Assembly (NCBI GenBank): GCA_900552135.1
Contig: URYN01000006.1
Span: 55,081 to 119,080, forward strand
DNA length: 64,000 bases
Reading direction: 5' to 3'
Origin: an uncultured Clostridium sp.
GTDB lineage: Bacteria > Bacillota > Clostridia > TANB77 > CAG-508
Under the pieces are notes generated by a model. That model was given only the letters and a program-made list of their open reading frames with translations. It was not told the origin of the DNA and searched no databases. Each line of letters starts with the position of its first letter. The stretch's first letter is position 1. Shown piece by piece: positions 18,597 through 28,263 of this stretch. A program made the translations under genes and the position numbers.

Positions 18597-20087
18597 TTAT
18601 AAAGAATTTTGTTCTATGTCTTTTTTTAGATATTCTATTGCTCTATCAGATATTTTTCCATATTTTAATTTTTTGTCTGCTATTCTCTTTCCTTCTAGCT
18701 CTGGCATTATTCCATAGTTTGCATTCATTGGTTGGAATTTATCGTTTTCAGTTGATATATATTTAGCAAGAGCTCCAATCATTGTAAATTTAGAGAATTC
18801 AATTTTATTTTTTCCTAAAACTTTATTTACAGCATTTATTCCTGCTACAAATCCAGAAGAAATAGATTCAACATATCCTTCCACTCCTGTTATTTGTCCA
18901 GCAAAATATATGTTTTCGTTCTTCCTGAAGTTGTATGTATCATCTAATAATTTTGTTGAATTAATAAATGTGTTCTTATGCATGACTCCATATTTCATAA
19001 ATTCAGCATTTTCTAGACCAGGTATCATTGATAATACTCTTTTCTGTTCACCGAATTTTAGATTTGTTTGGAATCCAACTATGTTGTATATAGTTCCTTC
19101 TTTATCGTCTTGTCTCAGTTGTACAATGGCATAAGGTCTATAACCTGTTCTGGGGTCTGTAAATCCCATAGGTTTCAATGGGCCATATCTTAGTGTATCT
19201 ATTCCTCGTTTTGCCATTACTTCTACAGGCATACAGCCTTCAAATATTTCTCTTTTTTCAAATTGATGTAGCTCTGTAACCTCGGCATTTACAAGTTCAT
19301 TCCAAAACTTCTCATATTCTTCCTTGTTTAATGGAAGATTGATATATGCCGCATCTTGATTAGATTCATTTTGATTACATTCACCATGATTGCATTCGTC
19401 TTGATTGCACTTATCTTTATCAGAATTAAAGCTTTCAATTTCAGTAACTTTTTCTTTTCTTTGCTTATCGAATTTACTCTTCCATTCTTCTACATCTTCA
19501 TCTTTTTTTCTTTCTTGCTCATATCTATTACCATAAAAGGCAATATCCATGTTAATACTATCTCTTGAAACAATTGGAGCTGCTGCATCGTAAAAATGAA
19601 GGTCATCTTCTCCTGTTATCTCAAGTATTTCCTTTGATAAACTATCAGATGTTAGAGGTCCTGTTGCAATTATTACAATACTATCTTTACAAATTTCTTT
19701 TAGATCATTTTCCTCTGTTCCAATTTCTTTTCTTATAATTTCAACATTGTCCATACTTTCGAGCTTTTCTGTTATGTTCTTAGAAAAGACTTCTCTATCA
19801 ACCGCAAGTGCCTGTCCTGCTGGAACCGCTGTTCCATCAGCAGTTTTTATAAGCAAAGAGTCTAACATTCTTAGTTCTTCTTTTAGTAAGCCACAAGCGT
19901 TGGTATGTAAATTTGATTTAAAAGAATTGCTACAAACAATCTCTGATAAATTTTCATTTGTATGAGCAGGCGAAAATTTATTTGGTTTCATCTCATATAG
20001 CTTTACTTTTATTCCTCTTTTTGCAATCTGGTAAGTTGCCTCACAACCGGCAAGGCCACCTCCAATTACTACTATTTCGTTTTTCAT
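18597..20087 (-). CDS. trmFO: TrmFO, folate-dependent tRNA m5U54 methyltransferase
   Basis: Makes 5-methyluridine at position 54 of the tRNA T-loop, using methylenetetrahydrofolate and FAD. The FAD-binding GGGLAGCEAT is at 9-18, and CSNSFKSN, ACGLLKEEL and the C-terminal YFAGQITGVEGYVES are typical. GAAAGGAAA before the ATG at 20087 fixes the start (496 residues). That is about 55-60 residues longer than usual: the excess sits at residues 191-245, a charged stretch followed by a Cys/Asn pentapeptide repeat, right before the conserved DAAYINLPLNKEEY. The rest of the enzyme looks intact. Confidence 0.95.
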   Translation of the reverse strand: MKNEIVVIGGGLAGCEATYQIAKRGIKVKLYEMKPNKFSPAHTNENLSEIVCSNSFKSNLHTNACGLLKEELRMLDSLLIKTADGTAVPAGQALAVDREVFSKNITEKLESMDNVEIIRKEIGTEENDLKEICKDSIVIIATGPLTSDSLSKEILEITGEDDLHFYDAAAPIVSRDSINMDIAFYGNRYEQERKKDEDVEEWKSKFDKQRKEKVTEIESFNSDKDKCNQDECNHGECNQNESNQDAAYINLPLNKEEYEKFWNELVNAEVTELHQFEKREIFEGCMPVEVMAKRGIDTLRYGPLKPMGFTDPRTGYRPYAIVQLRQDDKEGTIYNIVGFQTNLKFGEQKRVLSMIPGLENAEFMKYGVMHKNTFINSTKLLDDTYNFRKNENIYFAGQITGVEGYVESISSGFVAGINAVNKVLGKNKIEFSKFTMIGALAKYISTENDKFQPMNANYGIMPELEGKRIADKKLKYGKISDRAIEYLKKDIEQNSL

Positions 20088-20100
20088 GGTTTTCCTTTCT

Positions 20101-23100
20101 TTATTCAAACAAGTTCATTATCTCGTCTTTAGATAACTTGCTTATAAATGTTTGATTTGTTGACAGCATATTATCAATTAAAGTTTCCTTACGTTTCTGT
20201 AAATCATATATCTTTTCTTCTATAGAATTTTTAGTTATTAATTTATAAACCTGAACATTTCTCTTTTGTCCTATTCTGTAAGTTCTGTCTGTTGCCTGAT
20301 TTTCTGAAGAAATGTTCCACCATGGATCATAGTGTATAACCATGTCTGCTCCTGTTAGGTTTAATCCTGTTCCTCCAGCTTTTAAAGATATTAAAAATAA
20401 CTTTTTATCAGGATTATTGTTAAATTCATCAACTAAGTCTATTCTATCAGACACCTTGGTTTGTCCAGTTAGTTTCAAGTATTCAATCTGTTCTTTTTTC
20501 AACTCTTTTTCTATTATCTCAAACATTGCTGTATAGCCTGAAAATAACAATATTTTATGACCACCCTGAATTGCATCTTTTATTATCTCTATACACTGAT
20601 TAAGCTTTCCGCTTCCTCCATTGTAATTTTCTATGAATAAACTAGGGTGACAGCAAATCTGTCTTAATCTAGTTAGAAGTGCTAGAATTTTTATCTGGCT
20701 CTTCTCTATTCCATTCTCTTTTATCTCTTCAAAAGCACTCTTCTTGGCTTGTGCTAAATAAGATAAATAGATTTGTTCTTGGTCATCTAGCATTTGGCTG
20801 TTCAAAACAGTAACTGTCTTATCAGGAAGTTCTGTAAGCACCTCTTTCTTTATTCTTCTCAGAACAAATGGCTCTATCAATTTTTTTAGTTTTTGCATTG
20901 CTTGGTCATCATTTTCTCTCATTATTGGAGTCTCATATAACTCTTTAAATTTTCTATAGCCAAATAAATATCCCGGCATTATAAAATCAAAAATTGACCA
21001 AAGTTCTGATAGCGAATTCTCTATTGGCGTTCCAGTTAATGCAAACCTAACCTCTGATGTTATATTCTTTATAGCTTTTGCATTTTGAGTATTGTTATTT
21101 TTTATGTACTGTGCCTCGTCTGCAATAATATATTTGAATTGATAATTATATTTTTTATATTCTTCAATATCACGTTTTAGTAATTCATAAGATGTTATAA
21201 CTATATTGTAATTCGGAATTTCAGATATTTGTTTCATTCTTTCTTGTAATGTTCCATGAATTACTAATGATGTAACTCCTGTTGTAAATTTCTCTATTTC
21301 GTTTTGCCAGTTCAAACAAAGAGAACTTGGGCAAACTACAATAGTAGGCTTCAATTTACTTTTCTCTGTACTTTCTAAGTAAGCACAAACAACACATAGA
21401 AGTTGAACTGTTTTTCCAAGTCCCATGTCGTCTGCAAGTATTCCTCCAAGTCCATAAGCGCCAAGCGTTCTTAGCCACTGAACTCCTATTTTTTGATATT
21501 CTCTTAAGTTTGCATTCAAAGATTTTGGTGTTTCTATATTTCCTTCTATTTCTTTTATATCAATATGTTCTATTAAGTCCTTAAAATTCTCATCCTTTGT
21601 TGCACGCACAGAAGTATTCTTTTCTAGAATTTTATCTAGATATAAGGCTCTGTACATTGGAAGCTTTAAATTTCCATCTTTCAAGCTACTGTAATCTACA
21701 TCTATATCTTCTGTAACACTATCAATAAATTTTATTGTGTCATTATCTTCTAATTTTATAAAACTTCCATCTTTTAATCTGTGGTACTTTTTCTTTAATT
21801 TGTATTGTGTCATTATCTCTTGTAGTTCAGATGGATCAAAGTCTAAACTTGAGAAATCTATATCTAGTAAATGGTTTTCAACTTTTACTCCCAAAGTAAC
21901 CTGCATTGAACTTCTTATTTCTTTTTCCTTGAAATTATCTGTTGCCAATATTTCAAAGTTTTTCATATATAAGTCCATATCATTACTTAAAAAATTATAT
22001 ATCTTGTCATCATTTATAAGTATTAGTCTGTTATTCTTCTGATCTAGCATAAATCCAGATTCCACAAGCATATTTAAAAGCTTGGCTTCCTTTATGCTAT
22101 TCCTAGATACTACCTCTGGATAGTTCTTTCCATCTAAAGGATTTATTTCAACATCATCATAGATAAATCTAACTTCTGCAACCACATAGTTCTTTTCATT
22201 ATAATCTAGATAAAGCTTTGCATATAATTGAGGTGGAATATATTTCTTTATTTTCTGATACTCTTTTTCAGGTACTTCTAAACTATTTTTTATATTTGGT
22301 TCAACTATAACAAAAAAATTAGATAATTCTTTTGTTGGTAAAATAATCTCTTTTGTAAAGTTCTTTCTGAATATATCTAGTAATTTTATAACTGTGTTTC
22401 TATATTTTTTTGAACATCTATATAACTTTTTTCCAATCAATACATACTCATATCTTCTACCGTCATATACCATGTAGTCATATACATCAGCATTTGTAGT
22501 AATCTTATACTCATTTATATTTACTTGTTCAAGATTAAATTTAATTTCAGGTTCTTTGTTTACAAACAGAATTCCATCAGTTGAATACTGATTTTCCACT
22601 TGTACTACTCTGTTTTCCAAACAATCAAACAAATCGTCTAATCCTGTATTTGAAATTATAATTGCATCCTCTCCGATTCTTTTTGTGTAATAATCGTAAC
22701 CAGTACTAGACTCATTTGCATACTTAACTATTTCCGAATATTTAAGGACGAAATCAAGAAGCTTTTGGTCTTCCTTTGCAAATTTTTCTTTTGTATGAAC
22801 AAATTCCAATTTTGCCCCATACTTATATTTTTCTCTTTCCATGAATCTATCATAAAATTCTGGTAGAGACTTTACTCTATACATCTGCTTTTCGCCAATT
22901 TTAATCTCAAGCTTTAGTGAATTGTAAAATTTACTACTAATAAGTTTAGGCTCTATATGAATATTTCCTGAAATTTCTTTTTGAGTATTATCATTCTCTT
23001 TTTCATCTTCATCAAGGTAATAAAATTCTTTAATTAACTGATTAAATATTTTGTAGTTTTCTAAAACATCTTCTTTTTCTTTTATTGAAATCTTATTTTC

Positions 23101-23445
23101 CTTTATTGCATTTCCAGTGAAAATTCTAATATAATCTGGATTGTTTATAAACTCTTTTACTGTTCCAATTATATGTTTACAAGCACAGTAGCTTTTTTTA
23201 TACTCTTCGCAAGTACATGAAAGATTTTCAATTTCACCTTCAGCAACTTTTATATAAGTACTGTATGAATTTTCTGCTTCTTTAACAGTTCCATGTAATT
23301 CAAAATTTTCTTTGTTATCATATATTACTTTTTTTATGTTAATTTTTTTTTCTTTTATAATTGTATCTGTGTTTTCTAAGTCTTTTTCATCAATCTGGCT
23401 TATTAAATCTTTATATATTCTTTCATCAATTATATTATTTTCCAT
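20101..23445 (-). CDS. SNF2-family helicase with SWIM zinc finger
   Basis: A 1114-residue Swi2/Snf2 DNA-translocase of the bacterial HepA/RapA-like group. Order: SWIM zinc finger (CTCEEYKKSYCACKHI, about 74-90), an SNF2-associated central region (about 300-630), then the two RecA-like lobes with Walker A DDMGLGKTVQLL (about 670), box II ADEAQYIKN (about 776), LTGTPIENS, and the C-terminal motifs SLKAGGTGLNLTGAD and ATDRTYRIGQ. Role probably in transcription-complex recycling or DNA remodelling; the target is unknown. Its stop lies 13 bp before the preferred trmFO start, so the two are probably one operon. Confidence 0.93.
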   Translation of the reverse strand: MENNIIDERIYKDLISQIDEKDLENTDTIIKEKKINIKKVIYDNKENFELHGTVKEAENSYSTYIKVAEGEIENLSCTCEEYKKSYCACKHIIGTVKEFINNPDYIRIFTGNAIKENKISIKEKEDVLENYKIFNQLIKEFYYLDEDEKENDNTQKEISGNIHIEPKLISSKFYNSLKLEIKIGEKQMYRVKSLPEFYDRFMEREKYKYGAKLEFVHTKEKFAKEDQKLLDFVLKYSEIVKYANESSTGYDYYTKRIGEDAIIISNTGLDDLFDCLENRVVQVENQYSTDGILFVNKEPEIKFNLEQVNINEYKITTNADVYDYMVYDGRRYEYVLIGKKLYRCSKKYRNTVIKLLDIFRKNFTKEIILPTKELSNFFVIVEPNIKNSLEVPEKEYQKIKKYIPPQLYAKLYLDYNEKNYVVAEVRFIYDDVEINPLDGKNYPEVVSRNSIKEAKLLNMLVESGFMLDQKNNRLILINDDKIYNFLSNDMDLYMKNFEILATDNFKEKEIRSSMQVTLGVKVENHLLDIDFSSLDFDPSELQEIMTQYKLKKKYHRLKDGSFIKLEDNDTIKFIDSVTEDIDVDYSSLKDGNLKLPMYRALYLDKILEKNTSVRATKDENFKDLIEHIDIKEIEGNIETPKSLNANLREYQKIGVQWLRTLGAYGLGGILADDMGLGKTVQLLCVVCAYLESTEKSKLKPTIVVCPSSLCLNWQNEIEKFTTGVTSLVIHGTLQERMKQISEIPNYNIVITSYELLKRDIEEYKKYNYQFKYIIADEAQYIKNNNTQNAKAIKNITSEVRFALTGTPIENSLSELWSIFDFIMPGYLFGYRKFKELYETPIMRENDDQAMQKLKKLIEPFVLRRIKKEVLTELPDKTVTVLNSQMLDDQEQIYLSYLAQAKKSAFEEIKENGIEKSQIKILALLTRLRQICCHPSLFIENYNGGSGKLNQCIEIIKDAIQGGHKILLFSGYTAMFEIIEKELKKEQIEYLKLTGQTKVSDRIDLVDEFNNNPDKKLFLISLKAGGTGLNLTGADMVIHYDPWWNISSENQATDRTYRIGQKRNVQVYKLITKNSIEEKIYDLQKRKETLIDNMLSTNQTFISKLSKDEIMNLFE

Positions 23446-23697
23446 TGCAATTTCTCCCTATTACTGATTATCTATTATACATCATTTTCAAAAAATAAGC
23501 AATCATTGTAAGGCTAAAAGTAGAATGTTTTATGTAGTTTTTTAAAAACTTATTTGCAATTTCTTCAAAGCTTGTTAAAATTTTTCATTTTTAAAAATTT
23601 TGAGCCCTTCTTAAAATTTCTAAGGCCTATGGAAAAGTTTTGAAAGTTTATTAAAATCTCTTAAATACTTTTTTAATTTCTTGAAATTTTCCAAAAG

Positions 23698-23726
23698 TTG
23701 ACATAATCGTTATTTTGTACTATAAT
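23698..23726 (+). promoter_or_regulatory. Consensus sigma-A promoter of the LRV gene
   Basis: TTGACA (23698-23703), 17 bases, TATAAT (23721-23726): a perfect consensus match, 73 bp before the ATG. The remaining spacer to the left (23446-23697) is very AT-rich with runs of A and T and no gene or clear hairpin that I can see. Confidence 0.85.
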
Positions 23727-23798
23727 ATAGTTAGAATTTGTGTGTTTTTTTTAACATACGTTTTAATTTAACAGCCCATGATTATAGGAGGTTTTAAA

Positions 23799-24248
23799 AT
23801 GTCTAACACAAACGTTATGAGTAGCTTATTTATCCCTGACATGAACGCCGACCAACTCGATAGCTTGGCAAGGAGTTCCAACCGTGACTTAAGGTTTGCC
23901 GCGTCACAGATTCAGATTTTGCGTGGTTCATCACTCGACTTTTTATCTCGCGATCCAGATGTTAGAATCCGCCGGAATGTAGCAAAGCACCCTAACACAT
24001 ACACACAAACTTTACACAACATGAGAAACGACCCTGACGAATTGGTCAAACGTTTTCTCGCCGCAAATATACATTCAGACAAGATTACTCTCGACAGGCT
24101 TGCCTGGGACCCCAGCTGGCGCGTTCGCAACTTTGTTGCAGGCAATAAAAGCACCGCTGACTACACAATACTTCTTCTGAGAAACGATCCCCATTGGATG
24201 GTTCGTGAAACGGCCCAGAAAAGGTGCTACTCCGCTCACGTTTATTAA
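23799..24248 (+). CDS. LRV/HEAT-like repeat protein, G+C-richer than neighbours
   Basis: A 149-residue protein made of leucine-rich-variant-type alpha-helical repeats: DPDVRIRRNVAKHPNT, DPDELVKRFLAAN, DPSWRVRNFVAGNKST and DPHWMVRETAQKR recur about every 24-26 residues. Such repeats usually bind protein partners; no enzyme motif and no Fe-S cysteine cluster is present. ATAGGAGG, 7 bases before the ATG at 23799, fixes the start. The gene is clearly richer in G+C and uses codons rare in its neighbours (CGC, GCC, CTC, CCC), stands alone on the plus strand and has its own promoter and terminator, all signs of recent acquisition. Function unknown. Confidence 0.82.
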   Translation: MSNTNVMSSLFIPDMNADQLDSLARSSNRDLRFAASQIQILRGSSLDFLSRDPDVRIRRNVAKHPNTYTQTLHNMRNDPDELVKRFLAANIHSDKITLDRLAWDPSWRVRNFVAGNKSTADYTILLLRNDPHWMVRETAQKRCYSAHVY

Positions 24249-24305
24249 ATTTAGGCAAATTCATCAAGAGGACGGCACATCTTAAGTGCCACTTCCTCGC
24301 GAAAA

Positions 24306-24342
24306 GAACTCAGAGAGCAGTTAACACTGCTCTCTGGGTTCT
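24306..24342 (+). terminator. Strong bidirectional terminator
   Basis: CAGAGAGCAG (24311-24320) and CTGCTCTCTG (24327-24336) form a perfect 10-bp stem, extended by AGAAC/GTTCT, followed by CTTTTATTTC. It serves the LRV gene on the plus strand and lies just after topA on the minus strand. Confidence 0.88.
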
Positions 24343-24343
24343 T

Positions 24344-26431
24344 TTATTTCTTCTTTTTAGCCGTTGGCTTTTTTCTTTTTGTTGTACTTGTTTTTCTCTT
24401 TCTAGTTGTTTTCTTTTCTTCTGTTTTTATGTTTTCATCAGGAGTCCATTTTTCTCCTATTTTAGGTTTGTTCCATGATATATAGTTGCAACTTGCAGGA
24501 TTATTTTCACATATATAATAGTTCTTTCCCCTCTTGGTTTTCCTTACTTGAACTTTTGCTCCACATACCGGGCATGGCTCATCTATTGTAACCACGAAAG
24601 GTTTTACATTCTTACATTCTGGATAACCTGGACAAGCTAAAAATTTGCCATAACGGCTCATTTTTACAACCATGTTTCTTCCACATTTATCACACTTTAC
24701 ATCAGAAACTTCCTCTTCTAATTTAACATGTTCTAACTCTTTATCAACTTTTTCAACTTCCTGTTCAAATTGTGGATAGAATTCTCTAAGAACTTGTTTC
24801 CATTCTTCTTTTCCTTCAGCAACACGGTCAAATTCGTTTTCTATCTGTGCTGTAAATTCAACATTTACAATATCAAAAAAATTTTCAGTTAGCAATTTAT
24901 TTACAACTTCTCCTAATTCGGTTGGAACTAATTGCTTTTTCTCTTTTTGTATATATCTTCTTTCTAATATTGTTGTAATTGTTGGCGAATACGTACTTGG
25001 TCTTCCAATTCCATTTGCCTCAAGTTCTTTAACTAAGCTTGCTTCTGTATATCTTGCCGGTGGTTCAGTAAAGCTCTGTTTTGAATCCAACTTTTTCTTT
25101 ATTACTTCTTGACCATTTTTCAATTTTGGAATTGTTGTACTTTCTTCATCTTCTTGTTCATTATCTTTACCTTCTACATAAAGCGTCATAAATCCTTTGA
25201 ATTTTAGATTTTGTCCGCTAGCCTTGAAATTATATTTGTTCACATCAATATCAACATTTATTGTATCATAAATGGCTGAAGACATCTGGCTTGCTAAGAA
25301 TCTTGTGTAAACTAGTTTATATAATTTATATTGATCAGCTGTTAAGCTATCTTTAATACTTTCAGGAGTAATATAAATATATGTTGGTCTAATACCTTCA
25401 TGGGCATCTTGTGCATCGTTACTCTTTTTATAATATCTATTTTCATAATAGATTGCTCCATAAGTTTTTGTAATTTGCTCTTTTGCAGCAGCTCTTGCCT
25501 CTTCAGAAATTCTTGTAGAATCTGTTCTCATGTATGTAATTAAACCTACTGTTCCTTTTTCAGGAATTTTAACCCCTTCATACAATCCTTGTGCAACAGA
25601 CATTGTTTTCTTTAAAGTGAAACCTAATTTTCTTGATGCCTCTTGTTGCATTGTACTGGTTGTGAAAGGTGGTGCTGGATTTTTTTTCTTTTCTCCCTCT
25701 TTTACATTAGTTACAGTGTATTTTCCATCTTCTATATTTTTTAATATTTCATCCACTTCGTCTTTTTTATGAAGCTCTATTTTCTTTCCATCCTTGCCAT
25801 AAAATTTTGCTTCAAATTGTTTCTTAGATTTTTCATCTAACAATGTAGCATAAATATTCCAATATTCTTCTGGAATGAAGTTTCTTATTTCATTTTCTCT
25901 ATCTACAATAATTTTTACTGCAACTGATTGAACTCTTCCTGCTGAAAGTCCTGGTTTTACTTTTTTCCATAAAAGAGGACTAATCTTGTAACCAACTATT
26001 CTATCTAAAACACGTCTCGCTTGTTGTGCATCTGTAAGATTCATGTCTATTGTTCTAGGCTTCTTTATAGATTCTTGAACAGTTTCCTTTGTTATTTCAT
26101 TGAATGTTACTCTGCATACACTATCTTCTGGAATTTCAAGAATGTGTGCCAAGTGCCAGGCAATAGCCTCCCCTTCACGGTCAGGGTCGGTTGCAAGATA
26201 CACTTTATTTGCAGATTTTGCATCCTTCTTTAATGATTTTATTAAATCTCCTTTTCCCCTTATGTTAATATATTCAGGCTCAAAGTCATGTTCTATATCT
26301 ACACCCATTTTAGATTTTGGTAAATCTCTTATATGTCCCATAGAGGCTACTACCTTAGTATTTCCTCCAAGGAATTTCTTTATTGTATTAGCTTTTGCTG
26401 GTGATTCCACTATAATTAATTTATCAGCCAT
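24344..26431 (-). CDS. topA: DNA topoisomerase I
   Basis: Type IA topoisomerase that relaxes negative supercoils. The 695 residues begin with the TOPRIM domain (LIIVESPAKANTIKKFL ... DPDREGEAIAWH), carry the active-site tyrosine in GLITYMRTDSTRIS (about 300), and end with two four-cysteine zinc ribbons (CDKCGRNMVVKM ... CPGYPEC; CPVCGAKVQV ... CENNPASC) and a Lys/Arg-rich tail. Full length for a Firmicute TopA. The gene is flanked by terminators and is probably monocistronic. Confidence 0.98.
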   Translation of the reverse strand: MADKLIIVESPAKANTIKKFLGGNTKVVASMGHIRDLPKSKMGVDIEHDFEPEYINIRGKGDLIKSLKKDAKSANKVYLATDPDREGEAIAWHLAHILEIPEDSVCRVTFNEITKETVQESIKKPRTIDMNLTDAQQARRVLDRIVGYKISPLLWKKVKPGLSAGRVQSVAVKIIVDRENEIRNFIPEEYWNIYATLLDEKSKKQFEAKFYGKDGKKIELHKKDEVDEILKNIEDGKYTVTNVKEGEKKKNPAPPFTTSTMQQEASRKLGFTLKKTMSVAQGLYEGVKIPEKGTVGLITYMRTDSTRISEEARAAAKEQITKTYGAIYYENRYYKKSNDAQDAHEGIRPTYIYITPESIKDSLTADQYKLYKLVYTRFLASQMSSAIYDTINVDIDVNKYNFKASGQNLKFKGFMTLYVEGKDNEQEDEESTTIPKLKNGQEVIKKKLDSKQSFTEPPARYTEASLVKELEANGIGRPSTYSPTITTILERRYIQKEKKQLVPTELGEVVNKLLTENFFDIVNVEFTAQIENEFDRVAEGKEEWKQVLREFYPQFEQEVEKVDKELEHVKLEEEVSDVKCDKCGRNMVVKMSRYGKFLACPGYPECKNVKPFVVTIDEPCPVCGAKVQVRKTKRGKNYYICENNPASCNYISWNKPKIGEKWTPDENIKTEEKKTTRKRKTSTTKRKKPTAKKKK

Positions 26432-26647
26432 TATATTCTTCCTTTCACTTAAAGGTTTTTCTTTTTGTTTTTCTACCTTATAAATTTATATATCTATTAT
26501 AATATACCTGTCAAGTCCCTTTTTATATTTTGTTTTACATCTATTGTAACACTACACTTTTTCTTTTATTTATAATTTTCGCTATTTTTATTATTTCATA
26601 ATAGAAATAAAATAATGATGCCACTTTTTATTGTAGCATCATTCCTT

Positions 26648-26992
26648 TTACATTCTACTATAAATCATTGAAGGATCTAATTTCAAATCTGTTATTACAT
26701 CTTTTGTTGTTATTGGAGTAACTTTATTTTCTATAAGTATTTCCAATAATTTATCTATTACTTTTTCATTATTTGATATTCCATTTTCTACTGTCTTTTC
26801 TCTGGTAATTCCATTTTTGTTTTCTTCTTTTTTAATTACCTCTATTCCATACTTTTTTTCGTTTTTAGTTTGTGCTTTTTTTGTTTTATAATATTCGAGA
26901 AATATTTTTTCTTTTTGCTTAGGGTGCTGATTATATTCAAAATCTTCTCCCTCTATAGTAACTTTTCCATAAAGTTTTCTTAAGTCTAACAT
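26648..26992 (-). CDS. DUF6514-like small protein
   Basis: A 114-residue, Lys/Glu-rich soluble protein. The pattern of a two-strand start (YGKVTIEGEDFEYN), a middle YGIEVIKKEE strand and a C-terminal KLLEILIENKVTPITTKDVITDL helix resembles the clostridial DUF6514 family, which has no assigned function; this is recognition by eye, not by search. AAGGAGG 8 bases before the ATG at 26992 sets the start, 11 codons inside the longest frame. Its own promoter lies under four Spo0A-like boxes, so a role tied to post-exponential growth or sporulation is plausible. Confidence 0.68.
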   Translation of the reverse strand: MLDLRKLYGKVTIEGEDFEYNQHPKQKEKIFLEYYKTKKAQTKNEKKYGIEVIKKEENKNGITREKTVENGISNNEKVIDKLLEILIENKVTPITTKDVITDLKLDPSMIYSRM

Positions 26993-27015
26993 ATCTATTT
27001 CCTCCTTGGAGATAC

Positions 27016-27090
27016 ATAATACCACGAAATGCTGTATATATCAAGGAAAATCGTTCGTCTACTTTTGACAGTGTTCGACATTATTCGACA
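27016..27090 (-). promoter_or_regulatory. Promoter with four tandem Spo0A-like (0A) boxes
   Basis: Minus strand TTGATA (27039-27044), 17 bases, TATTAT (27016-27021). Upstream of the -35 lie four heptamers at exact 10-bp steps: TGTCGAA (27084-27090), TGTCGAA (27074-27080), TGTCAAA (27064-27070) and AGACGAA (27054-27060). The first two match the 0A box consensus perfectly, and 10-bp tandem spacing is how Spo0A dimers bind. This position favours activation of the DUF6514-like gene. Confidence 0.72.
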
Positions 27091-27109
27091 AATCATTAAC
27101 TTTATTCTT

Positions 27110-28234
27110 CTAATTTTTACTTAAAATATTTCTTATTTCATTATAGATATTTTCTTCAACGTTAGTATTTGCAATCTTTCCAGCCTTTTTTCCCATTTCT
27201 TTTAGCTGTTCTTTATTTTCTACCATTAATTCAATAGTATCGTTAAGATTTTTATAATTTAAATTTTTATCTAATATTATTTTGGCAGCTCCAACCTTTT
27301 CTAAAACTCTTGCATTATATTCTTGGTGATTTTCGGTTGCAAATGGAAATGGTATAAATATTGCTGGCTTTGCGAGATTAGAGATTTCTGTTATTGTCAT
27401 TGCACCACTTCTTGAAACAACTAAATCAGAGGTTTCCATTACCTCTTGCATATTGTATATATAAGGCATTATTTTTGCATTTTCTATATTATCAATATCC
27501 ATATTTTTTTCAGCAAGCTGTTGCTTTATATTCTCAAAGTTTCCTTTTCCAGCAGCCCAAATTATCTGATAATTTTTATTTAATTTATTTTCAATAATTC
27601 CAATAATTGCATTGTTTATACTTCTTGCTCCTTGGCTACCTCCAAATACAAGCACAAGTGGTAGTTCACTCTTTAACATTAATGCACTTCTTAAATTTGC
27701 TTTTTCCTCATCAGTTAATTTTGAACTTTTTATTTTAGTAGGTGTTCCTGTAACCACGACATTTTTTGCCTTTGGTAATCTTGTTTTTGCATCTTCAAAT
27801 CCAAGAAGAACAGCCTTCGCCTTTTTAGATAAAAGCTTTATTGCAACTCCTGGGAATGCATTGCTTTCATGTAAAACTATTGGGATTTTTAATCTGTTGG
27901 CTGCTATTCCAACAGAAACACATATATATCCACCTGTTCCAATTACTACATCTGGCTTAAACTCTTTTAGAATTTTCTTAGCCTCTCCTACTGATTTTGT
28001 TGTTTTGTACAGTCTTTTTATATTATCTAAATTTATCTTTCTATTTATTCCATAAGCATCTATTGTTTTTAGTTCATAGCCAGCTCTTGGAACAAGGTCA
28101 TTTTCTAGTCCTCTTGGTGTTCCAATAAAAATAATTTTAGAGTCTGGCTCTTTTTCCATTATTTTATTTGCTATTGCAATTCCTGGATTAATATGTCCAC
28201 CAGTACCTGCTGCTGCAATTACAACTTTCATCAT
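27110..28234 (-). CDS. murG: MurG, lipid II synthase
   Basis: UDP-GlcNAc:undecaprenyl-PP-MurNAc-pentapeptide GlcNAc transferase, the last cytoplasmic step of peptidoglycan precursor synthesis, at the inner membrane face. 374 residues: AAAGTGGHINPGIA (about 8-21), VIGTGGYICVS, LHESNAFPG, and the donor-site GGSQGARSIN and FPFATENHQEYNA are all present. GAGAGG precedes the ATG. It is the last gene of the mraY-ftsW-murG run, 21 bp after ftsW. Confidence 0.97.
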   Translation of the reverse strand: MMKVVIAAAGTGGHINPGIAIANKIMEKEPDSKIIFIGTPRGLENDLVPRAGYELKTIDAYGINRKINLDNIKRLYKTTKSVGEAKKILKEFKPDVVIGTGGYICVSVGIAANRLKIPIVLHESNAFPGVAIKLLSKKAKAVLLGFEDAKTRLPKAKNVVVTGTPTKIKSSKLTDEEKANLRSALMLKSELPLVLVFGGSQGARSINNAIIGIIENKLNKNYQIIWAAGKGNFENIKQQLAEKNMDIDNIENAKIMPYIYNMQEVMETSDLVVSRSGAMTITEISNLAKPAIFIPFPFATENHQEYNARVLEKVGAAKIILDKNLNYKNLNDTIELMVENKEQLKEMGKKAGKIANTNVEENIYNEIRNILSKN

Positions 28235-28263
28235 TCATTTCCTCTCATTTTGTTTTTACATTC

